Source: Wurfbainia villosa (taxonomy: Eukaryota > Streptophyta > Magnoliopsida > Zingiberales > Zingiberaceae). From it: a stretch of 64,000 nt of DNA. This document shows positions 40,572 to 44,840 of the stretch, piece after piece; positions within the stretch are counted from its first letter, which is position 1; every line of letters begins with the position of its first letter. The stretch lies in NCBI GenBank assembly GCA_025175895.1, contig CM045988.1:89439137-89503136 (forward strand), read 5' to 3'. The notes under the pieces were generated by a model. It was not told the origin of the DNA, made no database searches, and saw only the letters and a list, made by a program, of their open reading frames with translations. A program made the translations under genes and the position numbers.

Positions 40572-43152
40572 GTTGATTCCTAGATAATTAAGATGGAAAA
40601 TTTAAGAATCTTAGAAAGAAACTACAAGAAAATAATGAAATCACCTAAGAGAAATTAAAGAGTAAATTGTGATAAAAGATTAATGAGATTAAATGAGAAT
40701 GATAACTTTATTGTTCTGTACATTATACAAGGGCAGAGATGAGGATATTAAGATGGATGTGCGGACATACAAGAATGGATAGAATAAGAAATGAGAGCAT
40801 TAGTGAGAAAATCGGAGTTACATCTATTGAAGGAAAGTTCCGAGAGACACGTTTAAGGTGGTACATACATGTACTTAGACGACCAATAAATGCTTTAATT
40901 AGGCGATGTGAAACAATGATAAATATACATATCAAACGAGGAAGAGGAAGATCAAAAAAGACTTGGTTAGCAACAATAAAACAAGATAAAATTTATTTAA
41001 GTACAGATAATGATATAGTAGGGGATAGAGCCCAATGACATAAAAGGATTCATATAGCGACCTCACATAGTGGGATAAGGCTTGGTTGTTGTTGTAGATT
41101 ATATAAGGGCAACTCGGTGCATGAAGTTTCCGCCAATATGAGATCCCAGGGAAGGATCTATTGTAGGCAGTCTTATATTACTTTGCAAAAGGTTGTTTCC
41201 CAAACTCATCTAATTCACACGGCAGCAACTTTGCTATAGCCCCAACTCCCAAGGCCTCCCTTCTATTCTTTAGATTATATATGAGATATATAATCATGCA
41301 CTTCTTTCTTGCACACAATTTGCATTTTATACTTATGTTGTGAAGTTTTTAGCCTTCAAATTATTTATTAGAATTTTTATATAGTACTTGTGGCATCTCT
41401 TCAGAGGTATGCATTTAATTCGGTTAGCTAGTTGGTTATTATATTGTATTGTATTTTATTATTGCAATTCAAACACGGCAAAAAAAAAAAATTGCCCCTC
41501 AGCAGACCTAATTCATGCAAAGTGTAATAATTAAAAGCATGTTCACTGGTCCAAAATCATCTCTCCCAACATCTGTCATGTTTTCTATGACTATCATGTT
41601 TGAAAACATATTTCTAAAACTATGAAACATTGTCTAAGAAAAGCTCCTATCCTCTAACAATGAGAGTGATGAAGATTCAAGGATCATCATAACTCTGACA
41701 CAGTGAAACATATTTAGAGTTAGTCGTGTCTAAGGGAATAATTGACAGTAGACATTACTCATTAGGTTTCGGGAACAAGCATGCATTGCTGAAATTGGCA
41801 AAGATATTAACAGTTGGGACTACAAAAGATAGTTTGTACTTGTGGGAGTAAGTTGGTTATGTTTTGAAACGATTCATCTAACTATATTGCATTTAAGATC
41901 AACTACATATGTATTTACTTAATAAGCCAAATAAAGGAAAATCATCAAGAAAGGAAAACAAAAGGATTTACACATGATTTTAAGTTGAACATCTTATGAT
42001 AGAAGCGTATGATAACATAGTTACTAGCATTAGAATTAATGTGAGAATAACTAATGAACTGTTCTAGGATTGTAAATTTATATCACAGATCAAAGTATTA
42101 GTCATTATCTTTATACATTAGTATTAGATGAAATTGTTAGACTTATTTAATATAAACCTTCTTGATGTATAGATTTGCATTTGATTTTAAACTCATTAGA
42201 GTTTAGTTACAATAAATCAAATTGTGGAGACACGCTATAAAGGTCATAACCTAACATTGATGTTATGAATACAATTTCAACATAAGAGAAGAAAATTGAA
42301 TAAATAGCTAAGAACAACGCAAAAAAGTTTCCTGCAAATAAGTGCCAGATATCTTGGATTTATTGACAATGAGGAGAGAATGATGAGACATATTTTCCTC
42401 AGTAAATAGTGATAGAGAAGATACGGAACACGTACAACTAGAAGTAACGACATTTTGGTAGTAATTCCAGGGAACAGGCCGTTCAACCTTCACCCCTTCG
42501 CCAACAACACGAGGCAGTGACCCTGGTTGAGGAACTGAACCTAACTGAGCACCGCCGGTCTTGTCCCACGAAATATGAGCAGCACACCAATACTTCAGAT
42601 ACCAATGAAGACCAGACGAGATTTCTACTGCTGTGGTACCTCGAATCCTAGATGCAAAAGGCGACATAATAAACATGACCACTAAAAACACTGACCTAGG
42701 TCTTTCAACAACTTAATCGAAATTAAAGATGCAATCTTTAAGAATCAAATTGCCTGCGATTCTTACAATATCTCGGCTCGCTCAGTGTTCGAGCTATCGA
42801 CATTACTAATATGGAAGCAACCGTACTGCCCACAAATACCCTGAAAGAGTAGAATAGTCCAATTTCAGAGCAGGAGAACAGTAAGAAACAGAAGGGACGA
42901 TTAGGAGAACAAAGAAGACCAAGACGCGACCTTGGGGATGATCTCGAAGAGGAAACTGGAGTTGTGGGTGGGGAGTAACCGCAGGAGGAGGGATCGAGCA
43001 GCCGCTACCTGCACCTCGGAAGAATGCATCTTGCTCCTCAATCTCTGCAGAAGCTCTCTGATGCCTGCCGGCACAGCAGAAGGTGAAGACAGCGACAAGG
43101 GGAGAGCTGCAAGCAGCAGCGACAGGAAGAGGAAGACAACTGGCGCCTTCAT
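433..43152 (-). CDS. NAGLU: alpha-N-acetylglucosaminidase (GH89), exons 1-13, 3' end outside window
   Basis: Exons (transcript order): 42931-43152, 42767-42840, 42436-42647, 35471-35592, 32286-32371, 24990-25084, 19176-19257, 15270-15376, 5703-5733, 3569-3686, 2005-2055, 643-752, 433-535. All 12 introns are GT-AG and each junction keeps phase, giving 471 codons. Residues 1-26 form a hydrophobic signal peptide, as expected for a vacuolar/apoplastic hydrolase. Residues about 55-140 match the NAGLU N-terminal domain (IRGTT, GLHWYLKY); from about 170 the barrel domain begins (YVWWDWERWEKEIDWMALQG). Candidate catalytic carboxylates are Glu349 in DTFNE and Glu419 in LFAE. Family knowledge: the enzyme removes terminal alpha-N-acetylglucosamine; plant proteins are about 800 residues, so roughly 330 residues lie off the left edge. 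The start is the first in-frame ATG; the frame is open a little further upstream without an ATG. Unusual for intron bulk (41.3 kb of 42.7 kb). Identification is very secure. Confidence 0.96.
643..752 (-). CDS. NAGLU: NAGLU exon 12 (codons 401-436), candidate catalytic Glu
   Basis: Reads ALLHSVPIGKMIVLDLFAEV, then KPIWKQSSQFYGVPYV. Glu419 in LFAE is the second candidate catalytic carboxylate. Acceptor TTTCTAG, donor GTATTTT. Confidence 0.97.
2005..2055 (-). CDS. NAGLU: NAGLU exon 11 (codons 384-400)
   Basis: A 51-bp, 17-codon exon reading GWLFSSDAAFWKPPQMK, continuing the WLMQGWLF block. Acceptor TTTTCAG, donor GTAAGC. Confidence 0.97.
3569..3686 (-). CDS. NAGLU: NAGLU exon 10 (codons 344-383), candidate catalytic Glu
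   Basis: Reads CDTFNENSPPTNDPTYISLL, then GAAVYKAMSKGDEDAVWLMQ. Glu349 in DTFNE is a candidate active-site carboxylate. Acceptor TTTATAG, donor GTAATG. Confidence 0.97.
5703..5733 (-). CDS. NAGLU: NAGLU exon 9, 31-bp microexon (codons 334-343)
   Basis: A 31-bp exon encoding EYGDITDIYN plus the first two bases of a Cys codon, needed to join KQQIK to CDTFNE. Acceptor TATTGCAG, donor GTAAACTT. It lies between introns of 9.5 and 2.0 kb and is too short to be found by an ORF scan. Confidence 0.94.
5734..6639. other. NAGLU intron 8, distal segment, nothing recognised
   Basis: Unannotated intron sequence between exon 9 and the copia remnant. The 5' LTR, primer-binding site and gag region expected upstream of the copia element could not be found here. 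Confidence 0.5.
6640..10553 (+). pseudogene. Ty1/copia pol pseudogene (integrase, RT, RNase H)
   Basis: Seen directly: the HHCC zinc finger (HLGHPSF then CDVC, about 6940-7025), integrase core aspartates in LIDD and FRTDN, and the HTPQQNG-x-EE glutamate block (about 7365). A stop at 7336-7338 splits the integrase. The RT begins near 8250 with REWRDAMREEM and carries the YDVKNAFLYG block (8560-8590) and the catalytic YVDD (about 8814-8826), with frame changes near 8640 and 8870. RNase H spans about 10060-10450 (DADYGGS, SAESEF, KSAINI). The terminal stop is at 10551-10553. The coding capacity is lost. Confidence 0.92.
8989..9767. mobile_element. hAT-like MITE, family member 1 (inside copia)
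   Basis: Bounded by inverted termini CAAGGTTTAAAATCTCGAC and GTTGAGATTTTAAGCCTTG and a perfect 8-bp duplication GATTGATC (8981-8988, 9768-9775). The element has a GTTTCGATATCGTATC motif and a long AT-rich arm on the left and a GC-rich core (about 9395-9720) made of imperfect repeats of GGAGGTCGC. It contains no transposase. Removal of the element and one duplication rejoins the copia frame, proving insertion. Confidence 0.92.
10564..10788 (+). repeat. probable copia 3' LTR
   Basis: It directly follows the polypurine tract GAGGGGGAG, starts with TG, contains a TATA-like AT stretch near 10730 and ends in CA. No second LTR copy is present for comparison, so the right boundary is an estimate. 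Confidence 0.55.
10789..11315. other. intron 8 between copia and MITE 2, nothing recognised
   Basis: No coding motif, terminal repeat or tandem repeat was recognised. Together with sequence resuming at 12060 it forms the original target of MITE 2. Confidence 0.5.
11324..12051. mobile_element. hAT-like MITE, family member 2
   Basis: Ends CATGGTTTTAAATACC and GTCAAGATTTTAAACCTTG, with a perfect 8-bp duplication GGTAGAGC (11316-11323, 12052-12059). The GC-rich core (about 11385-11775) consists of imperfect units of about 22 bp containing GCACTGCGGGATCG, followed by an AT-rich arm and the family motif ATACGATATCGAAA near the right end. Relative to member 1 the arm and motif are at the opposite end, so it is inverted. 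Confidence 0.92.
12060..12699. other. intron 8 between MITE 2 and copia remnant 2
   Basis: A short stretch (about 12150-12210) reads KDARGRGKPKKT, similar to the RGRGRPKKTW tail of plant LINE reverse transcriptases. It is too short and isolated to call with confidence. Nothing else recognised. Confidence 0.3.
12700..13690 (+). pseudogene. degenerate Ty1/copia RT-RNase H remnant 2
   Basis: Copia motifs survive in shifting frames: KKPLYRLK (about 12758-12780, cf. PLYGLKQ), LYVDNIIITG (about 12898-12925, a decayed YVDD box), TPMDP-like sequence near 12990, a VKNAPGKG segment (about 13170) and an RNase H tail (RSS-x-KxxY near 13360). Many stops. It differs from the element at 6640-10788, so it is an independent, older insertion. 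Confidence 0.75.
13691..14289. other. intron 8 segment, possible SINE-like remnant, otherwise nothing recognised
   Basis: A stretch near 13800-13930 (GCAGGTGTAGCTGTCCCC followed by AAATAATTAGGAC) resembles dispersed plant repeat debris, but no promoter boxes or duplications could be fixed. Confidence 0.25.
14298..14796. mobile_element. hAT-like MITE, family member 3
   Basis: Ends CATGGATTAAAATTTCAAAC and GAAATTTTAAACTTTG, flanked by CTCCTACT (14290-14297) and CTCCTATT (14797-14804), an 8-bp duplication with one change. It carries the TTGATATCGTATCG motif and AT-rich arm on the left. Its GC-richer core (about 14485-14745) has units of about 30 bp containing GGATCG. Same orientation as member 1. 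Confidence 0.88.
14805..15269. other. proximal end of intron 8, nothing recognised
   Basis: AT-rich intron sequence up to the exon 8 donor; a short TATATACATGTATACA-type stretch near 15000-15030 is the only low-complexity feature. Confidence 0.5.
15270..15376 (-). CDS. NAGLU: NAGLU exon 8 (codons 298-333)
   Basis: Reads NTVDGNLQWCCTYLLDPKDP, then LFVDVGEAFIKQQIK. Acceptor TTTTTTCAG, donor GTATTTTG. The next intron (9.5 kb) is the largest complete one in the gene. Confidence 0.97.
15377..16414. other. intron 7, distal part, nothing recognised
   Basis: No exon, RNA gene or bounded transposon was recognised. A purine-rich stretch (about 16135-16240, GGAAAAGTGGGAAGAAAGG) may be debris of another MITE type. 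Confidence 0.4.
16423..16894. mobile_element. hAT-like MITE, family member 4
   Basis: Ends CAAAGTTTGAAATGTTGAG and TTCGAAAATTTGAACCTTA; flanks AAATGGAC (16415-16422) and AACTGGAC (16895-16902) are an 8-bp duplication with one change. The GC-richer core lies on the left (about 16440-16625, CGATTCTACGGC-like units), the AT arm and ACACGATACGATAC motif on the right, as in member 2. Confidence 0.87.
16903..17466. other. intron 7 segment, nothing recognised
   Basis: Unannotated intron sequence between MITE 4 and the CCGGTTC-rich element. Confidence 0.5.
17475..18255. mobile_element. hAT-like non-autonomous element rich in CCGGTTC repeats
   Basis: Starts GGCATGCTTAACGGG and ends CCGATAAAAATGTCT, an imperfect inverted pair (10 of 14). 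Flanks TAATACTA (17467-17474) and AAATACAA (18256-18263) look like a decayed 8-bp duplication. Both ends are filled with short GGTTCCGGTTC/GATTCGGATC repeats; the centre (17755-17890) is also present at 43985-44100, which defines the family. Typical of hAT MITEs; no transposase. It contains a 98-bp insertion at 18012-18109. Confidence 0.7.
18012..18109. mobile_element. mini-retroposon copy 1 (98 bp) with 18-bp target duplication
   Basis: Flanked by a perfect direct repeat GTGTAGTGGATTGAATTG (17994-18011 and 18110-18127). The insert carries GGGCTGGTAGGGGTCGCTAG and GGCGGATTCCAACCTTTGC, which recur at 29552-29614. Long variable-length duplications point to target-primed retroposition. There is no poly-A tail. 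Confidence 0.72.
18264..19175. other. proximal part of intron 7, nothing recognised
   Basis: No exon, transposon boundary or RNA gene was recognised before the exon 7 donor. Confidence 0.5.
19176..19257 (-). CDS. NAGLU: NAGLU exon 7 (codons 271-297)
   Basis: Reads VLPSFSGNVPAVFKKIFPYA, then RITRLGDW. LPSFSGNVP is conserved across GH89 enzymes. Acceptor TTTTCAG, donor GTACTTTG. Confidence 0.97.
20575..20735 (+). mobile_element. LINE 3'-end fragment
   Basis: Matches the 3' part of the LINE fragment at 40735-41097: ACTTGGTTAATAACAATAAA, then AATAGGGGATCAAACCCAA and TAGGATAAAAGCTTGGTTG with a short TTG tail. Strongly 5' truncated. Confidence 0.75.
22500..23270 (-). mobile_element. possible LTR-retrotransposon fragment
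   Basis: The region is richer in GC than its surroundings and looks like non-coding retroelement sequence, with GAGGTCT-containing repeats at about 22685-22765 and a TTTTTGGAGCGGAAAAATTTT-like end near 23230. No coding domain, LTR pair or duplication was found, so the class is a guess. Confidence 0.3.
24151..24268. repeat. 59-bp tandem duplication
   Basis: Two copies start AATTAGGGTTAAGTTTAACA (24151 and 24210) and end in AATAGTGGGTTTxGxAATGA. No gene association other than intron 6. Confidence 0.85.
24990..25084 (-). CDS. NAGLU: NAGLU exon 6 (codons 239-270)
   Basis: Reads WGGPLSETWLNQQLVLQKLI, then LSRMLELGMTP, matching the barrel segment after GNLHG. Acceptor GTGTCACAG, donor GTACTT, ending in phase 1. 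Confidence 0.97.
25085..26594. other. NAGLU intron 5, distal part, with a diverged tandem duplication
   Basis: About 26025-26160 and 26175-26310 are diverged copies of one unit (TTCCCTTCCCxTCTTxxCT, then AAAGGTxGCATC and GTCGxCGA). Otherwise nothing recognised. Confidence 0.5.
26848..29381 (-). mobile_element. 5'-truncated plant LINE (non-LTR retrotransposon)
   Basis: Flanked by a perfect 12-bp duplication GATTAATTTAAT (26836-26847, 29382-29393). The 3' end is at the low coordinate, with the minus strand ending GGGATAAGAC-TTG-TTG-type tail. Segments of the AP-endonuclease C-terminus, RT and the post-RT region are present in order on the minus strand. Its 3' part matches 40735-41097. Confidence 0.93.
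27017..29256 (-). pseudogene. LINE ORF2 pseudogene (endonuclease C-term, RT)
   Basis: Minus-strand open segments, in order: endonuclease C-terminal part (28806-29216, SQVDFLMVRKRDR), the linker/RT N-terminus (28308-28742, KEAKKAVNETK, WKRYFHQLFNEG), and the RT palm (27372-27794) with the intact catalytic FADD box in WCMLFADDIVLV plus GLYQGSTLS and ESFKYLGS. The C-terminal region (about 27017-27253) is recognisable from its plus-strand copy at 40735. Stops and frameshifts between blocks show it is inactive. Confidence 0.9.
29552..29614. mobile_element. mini-retroposon copy 2 (63 bp) with 17-bp target duplication
   Basis: Flanked by a perfect direct repeat AAGAGTTGATTGAAGTT (29535-29551 and 29615-29631). 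The insert contains CAGGCTGGTGGGGGTTGC and GACGGTTCCAACCTTTTGC, clearly related to 18012-18109. It lies within MITE member 5. Confidence 0.72.
30560..30850. repeat. degenerate tandem repeat, about 55-bp unit
   Basis: About five units share the core GATxxATTGxxGxTCxTTxATCCTATT followed by TATGTGAGGTGCTTC-like sequence. A shorter array of the same unit is at 40125-40265. Confidence 0.65.
31000..31631. mobile_element. hAT-like MITE, family member 6
   Basis: Ends CAAGGTTTAAAATCTCGAC and GTTGAGATTTTAAACCTTG, a near-perfect inverted pair; flanks ATCTTCGC (30992-30999) and ATCTTCAC (31632-31639) are an 8-bp duplication with one change. The GC-rich core is on the left (about 31020-31280) and the AT arm with GATACGACACAATACGATA on the right. 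The two ends are intact enough to serve as the family reference. Confidence 0.93.
31640..32285. other. proximal part of intron 5
   Basis: The first 260 bp belong to the duplicate segment described at 30150-31900; the rest up to the exon 5 donor shows nothing recognisable. Confidence 0.5.
32286..32371 (-). CDS. NAGLU: NAGLU exon 5 (codons 211-238)
   Basis: Reads DFNVTGEHLNDFFGGPAFLA, then WARMGNLHG; FFGGPAFLAW is a GH89 hallmark. Acceptor GTCTCAG, donor GTATGT, ending in phase 2. Confidence 0.97.
32593..32639 (+). mobile_element. 47-bp LINE 3'-tail insertion
   Basis: TTAGTGGGATAAGACTTG followed by (TTG)n is the extreme 3' end of the LINE family. Flanks ATACAAATACC (32582-32592) and TATATAAATACC (32641-32652) form an imperfect target duplication, so reverse transcription stopped almost at once. 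Confidence 0.7.
32653..35470. other. NAGLU intron 4, nothing recognised
   Basis: The stretch 34340-34700 is extremely AT-rich (AATTAAATTAAT-type). No transposon boundaries or coding motifs were recognised; short ORFs near 34720 and 32715 have no family features. Confidence 0.5.
35471..35592 (-). CDS. NAGLU: NAGLU exon 4 (codons 170-210)
   Basis: Reads YSYVWWDWERWEKEIDWMA, then NLPLAFTGQEAIWKKVFQ, a near-invariant GH89 block. Acceptor CCCTTAG, donor GTTTAT. The exon begins in phase 1 and ends in phase 0. Confidence 0.97.
35593..35908. other. distal end of intron 3
   Basis: AT-rich sequence with a short ATA microsatellite near 35830; nothing else seen. Confidence 0.5.
35927..36108 (-). mobile_element. 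Au-type SINE, copy 1
   Basis: Plus-strand reading GGCAACTCGGTGCGTGAAGC, then GGATCTATTGTACG and GCAACAACTTTACCATTG is the reverse complement of the angiosperm Au SINE (tRNA-like head, no poly-A). It is flanked by the 18-bp duplication GAGCATTTCCAAARATGA (35909-35926, 36109-36126; one mismatch). Confidence 0.9.
36350..36706. mobile_element. hAT-like MITE, family member 7 (diverged)
   Basis: Left end CATGATTTAAAATTTGG and right end CTTGAGATTTTGAACTTG fit the family termini, and 36360-36500 is the reverse complement of the right part of member 8 (GATACTCATTGACATGATTG and AGCATGCCAAGGAG). No matching 8-bp flanks were found, so one boundary is uncertain. There is no GC-rich core. Confidence 0.7.
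36707..38983. other. NAGLU intron 3 segment with a direct repeat and a Z-DNA-type palindrome
   Basis: Two copies of GTGACACCcyAAGTTTA followed by GGGTCAATAAAGA (about 37477 and 37752) lie 275 bp apart. Positions 38528-38556 form an alternating purine-pyrimidine palindrome. Otherwise nothing recognised. Confidence 0.5.
38992..39407. mobile_element. hAT-like MITE, family member 8
   Basis: Ends CAAGGTTTGAAATCTCGAG and GAGATTTCAAACTTTG with a perfect 8-bp duplication CTCTCATC (38984-38991, 39408-39415). Contains GTTTCGATATCCTGCC on the left and lacks a GC-rich core; shares its right half with member 7. Confidence 0.9.
40280..40567 (+). mobile_element. young tRNA-type SINE with poly-A tail, copy 1
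   Basis: A Pol III B-box-like GGTTCGATCC (40316-40325) lies near the 5' end, preceded by an A-box-like GTAAGAGCTTGG. The element ends in about 39 A residues and is flanked by a perfect 15-bp duplication ATATGTTGATTCCTA (40265-40279, 40568-40582). The perfect duplication and long pure tail point to a recent insertion. A second copy is at 44565. Confidence 0.92.
40735..41097 (+). mobile_element. LINE 3' fragment (RT C-terminal region)
   Basis: Encodes ILRWMCGHTRMDRIRN, then RLRWYIHVLRRPINALIRRC, the typical C-terminus of plant LINE ORF2, and ends GGGATAAGGCTTGGTTGTTG. Flanks ATTATACAAGGGC (40722-40734) and ATTATATAAGGGC (41098-41110) are a 13-bp duplication with one change. The right duplication is the edge of the Au SINE, so this LINE inserted into that SINE's end. 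Confidence 0.92.
41105..41260 (-). mobile_element. Au-type SINE, copy 2
   Basis: Plus strand GGGCAACTCGGTGCATGAAG, then GGATCTATTGTAGG and GCAGCAACTTTGCTATAGCC matches copy 1 and the reverse complement of the Au consensus. The 3' end was cut by the LINE fragment. The tRNA-like head is at the right. Confidence 0.85.
41261..42435. other. proximal end of intron 3, nothing recognised beyond duplicate segment B
   Basis: After the duplicate segment ends near 41480, no transposon or coding motif was recognised up to the exon 3 donor. Confidence 0.5.
42436..42647 (-). CDS. NAGLU: NAGLU exon 3 (codons 99-169)
   Basis: This exon encodes the most conserved part of the N-terminal domain (IRGTTAVEISSGLHWYLKYW, then HISWDKTGG) and PVPWNYYQNVVTSS at the entrance to the barrel domain. 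The donor is GTACGTG. The following intron is 6.8 kb. Confidence 0.96.
42767..42840 (-). CDS. NAGLU: NAGLU exon 2 (codons 75-98)
   Basis: The acceptor TTTCAG at 42841 and donor GTAAGA at 42766 bound 74 bp reading GICGQYGCFHIS and ending AEI plus two bases. The Cys-rich start matches the DVCGG-x-SCF block of other plant NAGLU proteins. Confidence 0.92.
42931..43152 (-). CDS. NAGLU: NAGLU exon 1 (codons 1-74)
   Basis: The ATG at 43152 opens a signal peptide (MKAPVVFLFLSLLLAALPL) followed by the segment leading to the N-terminal domain, ending in FEIIPK. An HNSS sequence offers an N-glycosylation site. The donor is AAG|GTCGCG, a weak but phase-consistent site. The next intron is only 90 bp. Confidence 0.93.
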
Positions 43153-43334
43153 GGTGCCCGATGCAAAGCCTCGAGCTGCCACTTTTCTGCTCCGGAGCTT
43201 GGACGGAAGTCTGGCGAAAGAAACGAGTCCGTTGCGAGATGGAAGAAACAGCAGAGAATGATTGTAATAGGCATCTGTATTCCTTAGACTTTAACGGAGT
43301 GGTTCGATTCAGAATCAAGTGGAAATCAATCCGT

Positions 43335-43818
43335 GGTGGCGTTTGGTTAGAATGTGAAAATAGTAATGAAAATAGATTTGATAGTAGACGGGAATGGAAA
43401 TAAATTTTGTCATTCTAATAATATTATTTGGTTTATAATATTGTTTAGTTTATAAGTTGAGAATGTGATAGCGGTCGGAATCGATCGGCCGACGGCGGTT
43501 GTGATCACGATCGGATCGGCCAGGCCGACGGCAATGGCGGCCGGCGAGCGACGATCGACGACGGAACGGCGATCATCGCCGGCGGCGCAAGCGGCAAACG
43601 ACGACCGGCGGCCAGCGGCGGCAACGACGGCCAACGATCGGACGAGCAGCGGCAAGCGACAGCGAAGCCGGAATGAAATCCAAACCCCCCATATGAGATA
43701 GGTTTTGTTGATTCCCAATTATTTAGAATTGATTCTCAAACCCTCCTTCCTAAAACCATTAACCAAACACTCTATATGATTCTCATTCTCATTCCAAACT
43801 CATCAACCAAACGCCACC
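43335..43818. mobile_element. MITE with GC-rich core, about 180 bp upstream of the NAGLU start codon
   Basis: Perfect 14-bp inverted termini GGTGGCGTTTGGTT (43335-43348) and AACCAAACGCCACC (43805-43818) continue as partly matching arms (AATGAGAATGAGAAT-like). The centre (about 43465-43680) is a GC-rich, CpG-dense run of CGATCGGCC/GGCGGC-type repeats. No target duplication could be confirmed. It lies where the NAGLU core promoter would be expected. Confidence 0.8.
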
Positions 43819-44293
43819 TAAAATTGAAATTGATTCAAATGAAGTGGTTTCAGAATCGAATCGGAATCATTTTGATTCGATTTCAATCGATTTCGAAATC
43901 GATTCAGAATCATTTCGGAACCGTTTCATAATCGATTCGGAACCTATTAGGATTTCGATTTGGATCTAGTTTCGATTGATAATTTAAATGTGAAAATTCT
44001 TAACATGTTTATATGTATACAAAATTATCTTCGATAAAAAAAAAATAGAATCACTAACACGTTAAATGAATTTAGAAACTCAAGTTCGAGGAAGATGGGT
44101 TGAAACCATTTCGGAATCGATCTAAAATCATTTCAGAATCGATTTAGAATCGATTCGGATTGAATTGGTTCCAAAGTTAAAACTTTGGAATCAGAATCGG
44201 TTCGGAACTTGTTCAGATTAATTTCAACGTCGACGAATCTGAAATCGATTAGAATCGAATTAGAACCGGAACCAAATAACCGATAAGCATGCT
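43819..44293. mobile_element. hAT-like element related to 17475-18255
   Basis: Right end CCGATAAGCATGCT is the inverted counterpart of the GGCATGCTTAACGG start at 17475. The centre (43985-44100) matches 17755-17890, and the flanks consist of GATTCGGAATC/GATTTCGAATC repeats. The left end is not resolved and may have been lost next to the neighbouring MITE. Confidence 0.6.
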
Positions 44294-44564
44294 TAATCTT
44301 CCTATTTGAGTGAATTAACAAAAAAAAATCTTAAATTACATGCGATTCCAAGTTGCTAATAGACATTTTCATTTTTAATATTCACTTATCACTTTCATTT
44401 GAATAATAATTTTTTAAAAAATAATTATTACAAGTTGATAATGGATACTTTTTAAAAGAGAGGTTGTAAGGTTATTTTATAGATTAACATAAAAAATATC
44501 TTATTGAGTGTAAGTTGATAAAAAAAAAATATCTTATTAATAGCCACTTTGCGCAATGACGCTA

Positions 44565-44840
44565 TTTGTAAGAGTTGGGGTCCCCGAGCAAGTTATGGTT
44601 CGATCCTCGCGACCAGCTGATGGAGGAATTCGCTGCTTTCCACTCATGCTATGTTTGGAGGCGGTTCCGCTATCAATGGTGTAAGTGGACCGATTGATTT
44701 AAACCCTCACTACGAGCGGTCTTCTGATTTGCATTAGGCCGGTGGAGACTCTTTTTCGAGGCGGCAGTAGCCACTGGACACGCATGTTCGATACCACTTG
44801 TAAATCAAAAAAATAAAAAAATAAAAAAATAAAAAAAAAA
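44565..44840 (+). mobile_element. tRNA-type SINE with poly-A tail, copy 2
   Basis: Same body as 40280-40567: GTAAGAGTTGGGGTCCC, B-box GGTTCGATCC (about 44599-44608), GAATTCGCTGCTTTCCACTC, GGTGGAGACTCTTTTTCGAG, GATACCACTTGTAAAT, then an AT-broken A tail. Target duplications were not recognised, so it is older than copy 1. Confidence 0.85.

Larger units (their letters stand above)
39850..41480. repeat. diverged duplicate segment, copy B (intron 3)
   Basis: Same sequence order as copy A (30150-31900): TTTATATTGCTTGCCC near 39875, GAGCCTTGGCTCCATGCTC near 40060, short repeat array, GCACTTCTTTCTTGCACAC near 41300 and ATTATTGCAATTCAAACA near 41460. Copy B is interrupted by a SINE (40280), a LINE fragment (40735) and an Au SINE (41105), none of which is in copy A. 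Confidence 0.7.

Noticed and set aside
42308..42435. Continuation of the exon 3 open frame past the donor
   Set aside because: After the GTACGTG donor the sequence no longer resembles NAGLU, while the next NAGLU block is found in phase at 35592.
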